Part shown: positions 46,370 through 58,463 of the stretch, in pieces
How positions within the stretch are numbered: the stretch's first letter is position 1
Layout: each line of letters opens with the position of its first letter
Assembly (NCBI GenBank): GCA_031472005.1
Contig: PZJY01000006.1
Span: 806,001 to 870,000, forward strand
DNA from: Tetracladium setigerum
Taxonomy: Eukaryota; Ascomycota; Leotiomycetes; Helotiales
Length of the DNA: 64,000 nt
Direction of reading: 5' to 3'
The notes under the pieces: generated by a model
What the model saw: the letters and a program-made list of their open reading frames with translations, nothing else
The model's database searches: none
What the model was told of the DNA's origin: nothing
Position numbers and translations under genes: made by a program

Positions 46370-47971
46370 ATTCTCCCCTTAAACAAGAGCCACAAAGTCA
46401 AATCACAGACAGACTTTGGGAGGAGTACTTTGCGACAGGTCAGCACTTTGTTTGGCCATTTAGAGGGATAATTCTTACGAATAAATGGAGTACGGATATT
46501 TGATAGGGGCGTTTCCAGAGAGATTGGTAGGCAGGTATGGCTCTCGTCGATACGGCTTGAGATGGTGATGATTTGGACGAACTCATATGACTTCGACGTT
46601 TTGAGATTTTCTGGAGTTCCTTAAAAAGGAGTTGGAAAAGAGGGTTCCGAAAATGAGGAGTTCGTGTTTATAGGGCTTTCTTCTGGTACATTAATTTCTT
46701 CTCGCCTTGAGTGGCTACAGCCAATCTTTTGGATGTATAACGAACGCGTGCCATGCAGCGCATGAATAGCATACCACAAAATACATACCACTGGTTCCGA
46801 AGGGCTATGTGATCGGGTGACGGGTCATTTCGAAATTGGTACCACGTAGCATACATGCAACGGGCCGCCTTGCATCTTGTGGCCACTATCGAGGATTTAT
46901 GTAATCTTTCGCCTTGCTGAATGCTGCCCAAAGAAGTGAGTTTTAGCCCAATATCAGGATTTCATCATATAAAAGTATTTCCATCTACCTGCCTCATACT
47001 CGACTGCGGGCAGGGCTTATCTGCCTGCATATGCTGCCCCTCCTTCGATAGACATACCCCTGTCATTTCCACGTCACTGCCGTCGTCTGTGCGTATCGTA
47101 TTGGGGCTTATAACTCCCTTGGCCCTAAGACATCGTTAGATAGGACAGGACAGGATTCTCCGCTTCACAAGCCAGTCGATGTTGTAGTGAAGCACTTGGT
47201 TATGTGTCTCCGCTCTACACCGATATTTCGGCATCAACACTTTTCAAGTTGTGTGCGTACAGGGAAGATTTTATCAGAGAGAGAGACTCAGGAAGTGGAG
47301 AGAGGGACTTCGAATAAGGTTCTGTACAGTAGGCCGTGCATGTGTCTTAGCTTGGGTGTCGTGGTGGGGTTTCTGGCAGCTGTCAGATATGCTTTTATGC
47401 TTACTAGGCTGTGGCAATAGTGAGGCTTGTTTTCCAAATTGCTTCTCATGTTCGTAATTCAAAAGCAAATGTTGAGGAAGGGATCATAGTGGAAATAAAG
47501 TGGTTGCTGTTTAGATCAAGGTAAGAGTACCTGCACAGTTGACGGTTCTGGTGACTTGAATGGATTGAAAGTATAAGTCTAGGCGCATCTTCGTTCCCAG
47601 AATTATTCTTCACCTGACGGAGGTGGGCAATTATGAGCCTGACATAATCTACATCGGTATACTGTAACACAACTGAACCGGCTGATTCGCGAATTCATGT
47701 GACCTATACTGTACTATGCAGCCAGCAAACAGATCAATATGCAAGCCTGGAGGAAAGTCCATTCCCATGCATAACCTCTCACGTTATGCAGATATGCAGA
47801 GAATTCCTGGTATTGTGCGATCCTTTGGAATTAATCATATTTCTAATGATATCTCATCTACCGAAAGTACATTTGGCGTAACGTGACATGTGATTGAGAC
47901 ATATCCCTTTCCATCTCCTATCATTATTTCATGTCTCATCACATCGATCCTCCTCCTCCTCCTCCTCCTCC
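46370..47971. other. Intergenic with a CTC microsatellite at its right end
   Basis: Several frames of 60-100 codons on both strands have no motif. A (TCC)n tract of about 26 nt (47948-47973) ends exactly at the stop codon of the phosphatase gene on the minus strand. Confidence 0.5.
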
Positions 47972-50150
47972 TCATGGCGACACAAACTTCCCACTCCCAG
48001 TATCAAACGTAATCTTCTTCCCACTCACAACCCCACCTCTCACGGCACCACTTTCCACCACACCCGCAATACCCGCACTACCTCCCACCCCTCTCGCCAA
48101 CCTATTCTCACCACTCTTCACCGTAAAATTCGCCAAACTAATCTCCTGACCATTCTGCTTCAAAACCGTCGGGATACCAAAGTAACTTGCCTTCAACGCA
48201 TCATATCCCACATCCAACTCATAGTATCCACGATAGTAGAAATCTTGCCACTGGAGAACGGAATTCTTCTTGACGAGGAGGTCGGATGCGTAGTTTGCGG
48301 TTGCGAGGGTGGTGTTTTGCCCGATGGGTGAGGGGGAGGAGACGGCGCTGCCGGCGAATTCAACGCCGATGGAGCCTTGGCCTGTGATGGGGTCGTATGG
48401 GTGCTCGTCGAGCCAGACGAGATCTGATACCCAGGAAGCGTGGCTATCTCCTGCGAGGAAGATAGTGTTGTCGATTTTGTTTTCGTACAGATCTGTGGTA
48501 AGTTAGTCGCATTATACTGTACTTTGTACTGATATGAAGCGAAAATCTTCGAACTTCAAAGGTTTGAGTGAGAAACTTACGTGCAAGAGTTCTGTTCTTG
48601 TTAGAAGTATATCCATCCCATGCATCTACATTCTGCATCATCTTTGGAGCAATAGGCGACCAATCAACTCTAGCAAAGACGATCTGATTCCCAACCAACC
48701 TCCACCGTGAACCACGCTTGGAGGACTCAGTGAGCTTGTTATAGAACCAATTCTCTTGTCTACTCCCCATAAGCGAGCGACCTGCATCATCCTTGATTGA
48801 TTTGATGTACTCGGTATTGGTGTACAGATCTGTGATGCTGCGGTCGTAGTTGCGAGTATCCAGCATGATGAGATCGATCAGGTTTCCAATCTCAAAGTTA
48901 CGCCAAATGCGGAGATTGTCATCCATCTCAACTTGGCGAATGGGCATCCATTCAAAGTAGGCTCGGACGGCATTCATTTTCCTTTGGTCGACGGAGATTC
49001 CGCCGTCTTTGATGAAGGATTCTTCGTTGTTGAATAGTTCGGCCATTCCGTCACGATAGACATTATCTGCGATTTCTTTATCTGGTGTCAGCTGCATTCT
49101 GACACACACACCACTCGATAATAAAACTTACCATGGTCATCCCAAACTGGAATCCAAGGAAACTGTTGATGGCTCAAAAGTAAATCTTTATCAGTTCTAT
49201 ACTGTGCAAGTCTCTTCCGATAGTCGTAAAGCGAGACAATTTGCTTGTCTGGTTGAGGCTTCCGATCCAAGGAATATCCCCAACCATACTATAGAAGATC
49301 CGTAAGTATATGCTCTATTTTTTACAATTCTTGAGAAGAACTTACAGCTCCCTCATTATACTCATAGATATAATCTCCCAAATGAACGACAAAGTCCACC
49401 GAGTCCTTTCTGGCAACATTTCCGTAGGCATTGAAGTACCCGAAGGGATGGTTAGAGCAAGAGAAGACGGCAAGCTTGACGTTTTGACGCAGTTTGTCGT
49501 TCTTACTTGGGATGGTTTTGGTGCGGCCTAGAGGTGATTTGATGTTTGTGTTGCAGATGTTGAATTGATAGTCTGCAAATCTCAGGTGGTTAGCGAAAGT
49601 CTGGCTTAGCAGAAGGAGAAGAAGATTTTTTTTTTTGCCGGAACAAATAGGAGGGGAAATTCTCACAATATCTCGTGAATGGCTTCAAACCCTTCGCTTC
49701 CAATTTCACAGTATAGTCAATATCGGAAGAAGTGTAAACAGTTCCACGGTCCACCACATTTCTCAACCGATTATCAGACGCAACCTTGTACTGTACACAA
49801 ACCGGTGCTTTGCTCGCCTTGACAAACTGTTCGGTCTCATGACTGTAAAGAGCGACATGGCCGGAGACGGTAACATTGCTGTGGTCGTTGTCTGCAGTTG
49901 GAGCTGCTCTCGTCCAAATGATCACGGATCTATCCAATGGATCGCCGCTCGCCACCCCATGGGTGAAACTAAGATCTTCAGGTTTCCATGCCGCTTCTGG
50001 GGTGTTTCTTGCGTGAATTTTACGAATCTCTAGACCGAGTGCTGGATGTCTGTGAGATGGACTTCGGTAGTTCAAATTTGATTCGAATGTCGCTTTGGCC
50101 GATGTGGCAAGGGAAAGGGCAACGGCGAGGGCTTGAATGATTGACGGCAT
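47972..50150 (-). CDS. Secreted PhoD-type alkaline phosphatase/phosphodiesterase
   Basis: Exons 50150-49667, 49572-49346, 49288-49132, 49081-48581 and 48492-47972 give 629 residues. A signal peptide (MPSIIQALAVALSLATSAKA) begins it. The PhoD N-terminal domain has FTHGVASGDPLDRSVIIWTR. The metallophosphatase part shows FSCSNHPFGYFN, VVHLGDYIYEY, PVWDDHD, LIMLDTRNYDR, VGNQIVFA and IFLAGDSHASWVSDL. The Asp, His and Tyr/Cys residues in these blocks bind Fe/Ca in bacterial PhoD. VEFAGSAVSSPSP and a beta-rich C-terminal region close the protein. The product hydrolyses phosphate monoesters or diesters outside the cell and is probably induced by phosphate starvation; no PHO-type site was sought. All five exons join in frame, with no break. 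A T13 run lies in intron 1. Confidence 0.95.
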
Positions 50151-50917
50151 TTTGACGATTGAAAATCACAGAGAACCAAACTTGGAAGGCAAGTCCTTTG
50201 CAATTTGTAGAGGCAAGTCCATATTTTTATACCGTCCTCGAGACGTGCCCAAGCTCGGAAATCCGGACGTAAAAAGTTCATCTGAACTCTCCAAACATCC
50301 CACTTGTCCATGACGATTGACAGTATCTTTGAGCCCGTGGTATCCAAGATACTCAATAATTGGACAGATCGGAATACCATTTTTTTGGACTTGAGATGGT
50401 TGAGCTAGCATGTGCTTGCATCAAGCACCCCGCCGGTGATATACTGGCCACTAAGAAGAATCGGATATCAACCCATGACGACAAGAGGCCTTGATTTCCC
50501 GGAATTTTTAAATTATTTCACTCCGCAGCAACGGTCGACTCCTTCCTTTTAGCGTTACCGTGAAGCTTGTTGCATCCTTTGATCTGCATTGAGGTTAGCA
50601 ATGAAATAGAGTGGGGGTCGAGGAAGCGTGCTAAAACTCGGCGTCTGATTGGCTGGGGTGACTTACTCTTGAAAAGATTCAATAGAAATGCTCGAATCTT
50701 TCGTAGAATAATACTTCAGTAAGATCTGAAGTTCCGATGATCTAACAAAGTGTCAAGTGTGCTTGGTCATCGTGTTGAAGCGCTACGTAAAATTTGTGCG
50801 AGTCGTTAAATGGAGACCAGAAATTATTCCTCCTCTACCGTGGCCACTCTTCAGAAGCGCAAATTTTGCTAATCCATTAATTGATTCAAAGATATCCCAG
50901 AATCAGTTTCTAAATTC
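50151..50917. other. Intergenic, no gene recognised
   Basis: Promoter of the phosphatase gene and 3' flank of the ARL8-containing gene. Small overlapping frames only. Confidence 0.55.
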
Positions 50918-53900
50918 TCACTTCGCACGAGCGACAATCCATTGTAAAACCGCATCAAGGTTCGTCTCTTCCTTGGCGCTAATCCCGTAGCAACTGACCT
51001 CTCGGTGAGATACAGTCTTCAAATCAAGTGCGTCAATTAGCTCATCCACGGACAAATGTTCTTTTAGGTCGCACTTATTACCAAGAACCAATAGAGGGAT
51101 TCCTTCGAGAACTGGTTTGGAGAGCAGTGTGTGTAGCTCTTCTTTGGCGACTGGCAATGCCTCAAGGTCTACGCTGTCCACAACGAAGACAATGGCGTTC
51201 ACGCCACGGCAGTACCTCTCCCATAATGACCGAAATCTAGGCTGTCCACCTAAATCCCAGCATTTTATGGTAACGTGGCCCTTCTGAACTCGCTTCATGT
51301 TAAATCCGACAGTTGGGATTGAACTAGAGAAAAGCGGAGTCAGCAACATTTCACTATCGGAACGAACGATGACAACGACAGGAGGAGATCAGATCGAAGT
51401 TTGACGCACTCAAGGGTAAAATCTCCACCCTTTATATGCAAACACGTTAGCTTCCAGTAGTTGGAAAGTTTAGATTCAGGATACTCCTTACCGCTAAGAC
51501 TCTCAGCAATGTGGTTTTGCCGGCATTCTGTAGCCCGATAATGGTAATGTCGATTTCTATTGCCCTATAGACTGTTAGAACTGCAAAGATAGCAAATCGC
51601 AGAACCAATTAGTATGGAGTATTCTCGTAAGTGCGGACACTGTCAAGAAGATCACCCGATAAGCAAGCTCGACGGAACAAGCCAAACAAATCAAACATAT
51701 TGCAGTTTGGCAGTTCGTGTAGACTTGAACAGTTCATCGATACCAAATTCATCAAAGACGCGACCACAACCTATGAATTGACTGTAGTTGTGAATAGAAG
51801 ACTGGTTTTGGCGAAGTCGGACTAAAAGAGATACAATTCTTTTCAAAAGATTACTACTTACCAGGTTAATTTCAACAGCCAATCGTACACATTACTGAAT
51901 CTCAATGAAGGAATCTGAGGTGCAGCGAGCCATCTTCCAGCTGGATTGTCGACTTGCTGTTTATTCGGTTGTGGATGGGGGCTTTTGGCCTGTGCAGAAT
52001 CCTGAGTGACATCTTTAGGAACCTGAAGTGGAGCAGGCAATCTTCCATCTGAAGGGATACCATGCTGGGTATTCGGTTGCTGATGGGAGCTTTTCGCCTG
52101 AGGAGAATCTCGGTTGGAATCTCTGACTCTTTGCCAATCTTTTATCGTTGCCGTTGTGTAACGCCGCTTGATTTCCTCTGGATCAAACACAATTGGTGCA
52201 TTGGTATACTTTCTTTTGATAGCTTCTGGATCAAACACAATTGGCTCCCGGGCATACTGTTGTTTAATGGCTTCCAAATCGAAACTTTCCGGCTTCGTAG
52301 CATCTTGTTTGTCACCACTGGTGCTGGCTTGCCCTCTCTCTGATGAGCGAAGTTGATTTTCAATTATCTGTGTTGTCACAGAGCTTGGTCTGGTGCCGGT
52401 GAAGCTACTTGTACGAGTACTCTGGTGGCTCACCGTGGTTGCAGAATTGGGATTGATCGACTTTCGATGACCAGATACGCTTCTATCATGCGTTTCCCGA
52501 ATCTGGGATTGAAGTATATGGACTTGGTCTTCAATTGCTTTTGCTTCTTTCAGCCGGTTTTGCTGTTGGTATGTAAATGATAGTTCTTGAATAGCCGCAA
52601 TTCTGTCATGATGAGAAGTGACCTTTCCGTGTGCCATTGTAAGTGTAGTGACCATGGCCGACTTGTCTCCTTCGTGCATGATGTCTTTCAGTCTACGATG
52701 AGCGAGACTCAAGGTAGAATGGATGGAGTCATTGATGGTACCGTGATTGGTCCTGACTATGTAGACCTCCACATCCTCTTTCTTGTATTGCGAGTCTTCA
52801 GTAGGGGATAGCCTGTGTCTCCGCTCGTCTTTAGCATCCTCTGTGTAACGAGCATGATTGGAATTCATGCTAGCTTGCTCATACGCAATGTATTGACTCT
52901 GCAGTTGTTGGAGATCGTCCTCCGTGGGAAGATATACTTTCTGGTCCGGAAACATTTTCTTCAAATCCGCCATTATTTGGTAGGCTGGAGCAAGATAAGC
53001 CAAGCCAAAAGGCCGGGACGTTGCTATCAACATTCCGATCAATTCGTCCGTTGAATGATTGACAACCCACGATCCACAATCTCCGGGAACTATTCCCCAT
53101 CATCAGAGCTGATATGATAGAGGGACCAAACAGGAGCGGGAATACTCACTCGTATCATCCACGAGACTAACCGAAAATGCTTCCACAAATGCTTGACCAT
53201 GCACATTAACGATACAGGTTGAAGGGATACCTCGTCCTTTGAGAAGTGCTCCTCTACCGGTAGCTATCCAAACTGTTTCGTCATGCATAACCTCCGCATA
53301 TCTACATGGTACGGCAATTGGCCTTCTTGTGTTGCGGTGAGATTGTTCCGCAGGGTAATCGCCCTTATTATCCCGCTCTGACGGACGTCGAAATGACTTG
53401 AGTTTATCTTTGATCTTTGCTTTGTAAGTCAGGGAAGTATCAGAGCGCTCTTTAGCTTGAATGTCGATGAGGGACAGCCCTGATACTGGCAGTTGTGATA
53501 ATGAACTCATGACAACCGAATTTTGATGCGACTTGAGCTGTGCTTTTCCAGTTATAGTGTCATCTTTAAGCATAAGAGATGTTTTGGAATAATTTCCGCT
53601 AGGCAGCTCTGACTTGTGCCGTGAGGTTGTCGTCGACTGTTTGGAATGGTCACCGTTGAGCTTGCTTGAAGGCAGTGGCTTGTTTGTAATTAGGACGAAC
53701 TCAGTGGCTGCAACAACACCAATAGCGAAGGCTTCTGCAGCAAGTGGCTCATCTTTTAGCTTATCTGGCCAGTCGAGATAATCAGTATCTAAATTTAACC
53801 CCAGTGATGCTGGTTCATGCGAATAAACGGCTGCGGCAACGCCTGCAGCAAAGGCTTCGGCCGTGGCCGAAGTATTCTTATCGGGTGTATTGTTGAGATC

Positions 53901-54959
53901 ATAAGGAGACGGTATGGATGTTGGAGTCGAGAATCCCAGTGTAGGATTGCTGTTAATATGGAAACCACTAGTGACGCCCGGAGTATCAATCTTGACCAAT
54001 GCCCAATCATGGATTTTGTGCATCTTCGGAGGATGTTCCAGTCGTCCAACGGGCTGACTTGGATTTGTCTGAACCATCGGAGGATGTTTTGAGAGGACAT
54101 AATACGCCTCTTTGAGCTCGGACTCCAGTCTTGATTCTTGCGTGAAACGGACGACCTTCTCATGAGTTGGAGAAGCAGAGTAGAAGTCATCGAAAATGGG
54201 CTCGTCATCATCCCACTCATCATCGCTGTACCGGTCAAATTCTAGGTCGACGATATTTTCAATTGGACTTCTGTCTTGATCGCTTTCCTCAAACACATGA
54301 GCCACTGTCACTCCGTATCTCTCCTTTCCAAGACGAATTTCACCTCCGATCGTCGCACATCGACTTCCTTTGTTGACACTGATAGGAACCCCGTAAACTA
54401 AAGGCGGCAGAACATTGCTCCTCTCTCTATCAAGAAAAATAGGATGACCGCTTTCACGAGACAGTCTCGTTGAAACGGTCATAACGCCGAAGTTATACTT
54501 TGAGGCTCTTCCTTTTATCAGCCGCCTCGCCTCGACCCGGAAATTCGTAGACGTAGAACATATCACGATGGTAGGTCGAGCATGATCTGCATTCTTGCCC
54601 ACCATCCACGCATGAACTGCGGCATCAATATCACCAACAGTTGTAATTTGATTGAGCATGTCCATTGTTAAATCTTTGAGAGTAGCATCCCAAATTCGGG
54701 CGGCGGTTTTGCCAGCGGCCAGATCCCAGATGTTAAATCTTCCAAACTTCGGCGGCCATGCAGTGCCGAAGCAACATTGATATCTAGACAAAATAACTTC
54801 AGCAACTGGACACTGTCAAACTATATTTGATGCTCACTCTGCTGGGGTACGTGGTGCCCCAAATACTTGTCTCAATGTCTCTTTTGTACCAAGTTCGATG
54901 GCGCTGCTGGGCAGCGTCATCGTCGTAGTCACCACCGATCCTCTTGATGAAGCCGCCAT
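50918..54959 (-). CDS. Chymotrypsin-like cysteine-peptidase-like protein fused in frame to ARL8 GTPase
   Basis: Six exons join without a stop: 54959-54838, 54783-53150, 53089-51862, 51564-51492, 51429-51410 and 51323-50918, about 1,160 residues. The N-terminal half belongs to a fungal family with a chymotrypsin-like layout: [11 protein letters not shown] (His about 203), [10 protein letters not shown] (Asp about 300) and [15 protein letters not shown] (Cys about 590 where trypsins have Ser). A TPR-like helical stretch, three 16-residue FDPEAIK repeats and a duplicated 36-residue Pro/Gln linker follow. The last 175 residues are ARL8: [87 protein letters not shown]8 normally starts with Met just before the YDWLL helix and sits on lysosomes/vacuoles. 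No in-frame ATG lies near it here. An unseen alternative first exon for ARL8 alone remains possible. Confidence 0.78.
51894..52109 (-). repeat. Two 36-residue coding repeats in the pre-GTPase linker
   Basis: [17 protein letters not shown]... and [17 protein letters not shown]... are diverged tandem copies, each continuing [10 protein letters not shown] or [10 protein letters not shown]. The second copy runs directly into the [10 protein letters not shown] start of the ARL8 part. Confidence 0.75.
52143..52283 (-). repeat. Three 48-bp coding repeats (16-residue FDPEAIK units)
   Basis: Units read [32 protein letters not shown] and [15 protein letters not shown]. The first two share the DNA word GGATCAAACACAATTGG on the plus strand. 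They lie in the linker between the peptidase-like and GTPase parts. Confidence 0.85.
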
Positions 54960-55231
54960 AGATGGTTACAGTCGTCTAGAAGGTCTCACTAGTTCATGCG
55001 ATGATATCCATACGCTCAATGACTGTCTAGTGAGGGGAGAGGGTTGAATAAATGCTCCCGCGGCTGAAGCTAGAGTCACATGATATATAGTTCAGGAGTA
55101 TCAGCCAGCCACTCATTCATCCCCATCACTTTGATCGGGCGAGGCAACCTTGGCAAGGCAGACATTGGCCGGTCGCAGTCAAGATATCCTCATTCTATAG
55201 TTTGTAAAACTATCAATTATATTCCCATGCA
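54960..55231. promoter_or_regulatory. Short divergent promoter
   Basis: Only 272 bp separate the divergent start codons of the peptidase-like/ARL8 gene and the orphan gene at 55232. The pair may be co-expressed. Confidence 0.5.
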
Positions 55232-56243
55232 ATGGCGGACCGGAGGGTTCTCGGAAAGCTGATGTTCACAAATGTCTCATACATTCCTACTCCTGACCAA
55301 GAGCACATTATCAAGCAGTTATGGGGAGACGAAGGCCAGTATCCCCGTGAGTAACTCCGGTGGCAGACTCTGGTTTATCTATTGAGACTCTTTAGAATCT
55401 CGAAAATCGCAATTCAAAATTTCGACTCATATTTCAACTTCTACATGAATGTATGCGCGGGACAGATCAGTGCTGAGCATGCCATACGAACACACCAAGA
55501 CTTTCTGGATTTGGTTCAATTCATGAAGCAACAAAGCTCGTCTACAAGATCACAAATCAGATCTGGGCTCGCTTCGACCATATTTCGTTCTCGCGATGAT
55601 ATCAAAATCGATAGGTCGCTGGACCTAGCGCTTCGACTGTGGCTCATGGTAAGTGCAGGGGGAGAAAGCTATTTCATCCCGGCCAAACACTCCTGTCATG
55701 GCACGAAGATGAATCTTTCATTGTCGCAATTGCACGAAGATTCCCCAAGTTAGCCAATAACCAACTCGGAAAGTTTAATCTTTCACCGGCGCTTACTGCG
55801 TGCAATCTTGTTCGTCTTGGAGGCTTTCCTATCAAGTGGACATGTAACCTCGTGGATCATCTGGCGCTGAAAAATAATCGTCTGCACATCTGCCATCCTA
55901 TATCTGTACTCCAGGCTTTGGAAACTAGGTATTGATCTCTCGGCCTGCACATATTCCTAAGTGACTAACGACCGAAAGCCCATATTTACCTCCTGGGCTG
56001 GCAGAAGAAACTCTTCGCACGTTAGCTGTCCTGTTTCCTTGGGCAGACACAAAAGCCCATGAATGGTTGGAGAAGATACGATCAAATTCAAAAGACAGAA
56101 TGGAGCATGCAGATCTGGGGATTGGAAATCTGAAGATGGTATCGCTCGAGATTGAGAGCTTCGGTTACTGGAGGGAACGACTTCTCGCCCTGGAAGATGC
56201 TTATGGCAAGTCAGAGCCTGGGAACCTTTGGCAGTGGTGGTAA
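55232..56243 (+). CDS. Fungal orphan-family protein, two -1 frame breaks
   Basis: Segments are 55232-55346 (start MADRRVLGKLMFTNVSYIPT), 55396-55928 and 55979-56243, about 300 residues. The middle reads DLALRLWLMVSAGG and continues, after a -1 change in the G5 run at about 55658-55662, as RKLFHPGQTLLSWHEDESF, SPALTACNLVRLGGFPIKWT and LVDHLALKNNRLHICHP. The last exon gives LPPGLAEETLRTLAVLFPWAD. Order and spacing (RLWLM, then W.DDES, then the L.W..L.DHL motif, then LPP..L.ET) are those of a common fungal family found beside incompatibility-type genes, of unknown function. The first exon also joins one base short at a C4|GTGAGT donor. Adding one G and one C restores a continuous frame, so missing bases are the likely cause. 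Confidence 0.65.
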
Positions 56244-56813
56244 ACTACCCCAAGATATTAAACTGGTGAGAATAAACGAGCTGACACCTCGGAAGGTATG
56301 ATAGAAGGAACAGAAGGGAATGGGGTAAGTGCCTCATGCACTACGCGATATTTATTTATACTCTGTGCTGATTTGATATCCAGCCACGTTTTGGGTTTGG
56401 CACCCGCTACCTACTCTAGATTTATCAGTACTGACTGCTCCTCATAGGTTGCATTTCTCGTTTTGATTTTGACAATTCTCTTTGGCATGATCCAATCGGT
56501 GTACGTTACGTCCCTGACTCAACACGACCCCACTGACATCCGTGAAGGACTGGCATTATTCAGGTAGTATTTGCCATCAAAGCTTATAACGCAGCAGAGA
56601 AGAAATAAAGACTGGCGCTGTGGAAAATTGCCATGGTGCAGTAACATCGTATCGTTTATTTCATATTATCTGAAAGCCCAAAAGCTAGGAGATCCCGTGT
56701 TTGTAGACCACCCTCGTAACCAAACAAAGTTCTTCGATTTCGAATCAATTTTCTTCAAGATTCGATTCTTCAGATAATGACCACGAAACCTTTGAAGCAA
56801 ATCGCAAGAGAAT
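56244..56813. other. Convergent intergenic region
   Basis: Short frames only. GATTCGAATC-like and TCTTCAAGA words form small inverted repeats around 56740-56775. No gene recognised. Confidence 0.5.
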
Positions 56814-58463
56814 CTAGAATTTGTCCCAGTTCTTGTCGAATTTGGCCAACGTTTCTCTTCCAACCCAATCTCCGATGCGATTTCCTTCGTCAGACGCGAA
56901 TTGAAAATGGACCTGGACCACGATTAGTATCAAAACAGCAAATATTTGCAGTCATAATTCAGTCTGAGACAAGAGTAGTAAACTTCCAGGTTTAAGAAAT
57001 CCGTCGAGAAGAAAATGAAGAACAACTTACACCACCGAATACACGACTATCACCGTTGTCAATCACAGCCTGCTTGATAGATGTGATCCGCCTCGTAATG
57101 ACACCAGTGTTATCAAGTGTCACATTACTGCTGAGGTAGACATCGATCTTGTCTCCCTTGTTCCATGCTCGAATGACTGCTCCTGCTGCGGCGCCAAAGG
57201 TTGCATGGGTAGAGAGGTAATCCTGGTGGTTTGGCGTTGGAATAAGTAAAGGATCCCAGAGAGTATCGGTGACGACTCTGCCACTCTTCAGCCAAACACC
57301 TGGTCTTCGGATTGCGGTCACTGGTCTCCAGCTGTTGTACGCGTATCTAAGTAGGTATCAGCTTTGTGCCAGGATATCTGCGCATTGTGGCACTTACTTC
57401 GAGTCCCAGGAAGCGATGGCAGCATTGGCCAAAGCATAGTTCAACTGGGCATACAGTTTCGCAGAAGCGAGGACGTCAGTTGCTAGCTTGTTTCCAACAA
57501 CGAGATTTGCAAGTCGGTTCCAGCCACTGTATATAAGTCAGATTCTGCATCTCAACATCCGGTGCGAAACTCACATCGGGCTTGATTCACGCCAGTACAA
57601 TGCTGTCTCAGTCTCGTAAGCGGTGCGGGTGGAATTAACCCTTGCTCCCTTCTCCTTGACCTGTAGCAAGAATTTCTCATATTCCGTTGAATTGACGTTT
57701 GGAGGCGGGGGTGCTCTGAAGCGCTTCACATCCCCGAGTCCACCAAAGAGACGAATGGCATCGGCTTGCGGGGTGTCGGGAAATGGTTGTCCGCCGGGTG
57801 TTGCAATATAATTTCCAGGATACGGAGGAAGCGGAACGTAGTCAACAAAATTGTTGATCCCGTCGTCAGCACGTTCGGTGATAACTGTTCTGGCTGCTTC
57901 GCGGCCAATTTTGGTGGCTTTTAAACCAGCCGTTGACTTTGGATCGAGTCCGATAAGCGGGATCACTGCTCTGATTTTGGAGTTGACTGTAGCATAAAGT
58001 CTTGTACCGTGGAAGGTCCAGAGCAGAGAGTCATGAGCTGCGTGAGAGACCGCCAGTTGTTGGAACTCGAGACTTTCTTTCTTGCTTTTGGTTGCAGCTA
58101 GATAAACGGATCCTTGTACAATTGCTTCGAACCACCCCGACGGAGGAGATTGGAGGCCGTTAATGACTAAAAGCTGAAGTTAGTTCGTCATCACAGGAAT
58201 GGAAGAGTGTTTTCTCGTAAATCCTGAGTCATTTCAGGGACGGGTAGTCACTTTCGCCTTTTCTAACAATACTGGAGGACAGAAGGCCAAAACTCACCTG
58301 TTCCATTCACAAGAATGGCTGACTGGTCGACCCTGTATACTTTTGTTAAATTTGAATTAAAAATCGACTGGTAGAGAACTTACCAGTATTGAACAATGTC
58401 TCCTGCGTAAGCTGCTTCTGTGACTGCCGCAGCAAAAATAGCAACACCAATGGAAACTCTCAT
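56814..58463 (-). CDS. Secreted vanadium-dependent haloperoxidase-like PAP2 superfamily protein
   Basis: Exons 58463-58384, 58332-58298, 58166-57575, 57526-57398, 57346-57031 and 56912-56814 give 416 residues. A signal peptide (VSIGVAIFAAAVTEAAYA) starts it. Vanadate/phosphate-binding blocks are visible near the C-terminus: YNSWRPVTAIRR (Arg), PTPNHQDYLSTHATFGAAAG (His plus the P-x-x-x-H-x-x-Y-x-S/T-H-A signature) and SRVFGGVHFQFASDEG (Arg and His). Asn or Thr replaces Ser/Gly at some usual positions (STHA instead of SGHA), so peroxidase activity is not assured. Relatives are extracellular vanadium chloroperoxidase-like enzymes or acid phosphatases. All exon junctions keep frame; the last intron is 118 nt, others 47-131. 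The 35-nt second exon would be missed by simple gene finding. Confidence 0.9.
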
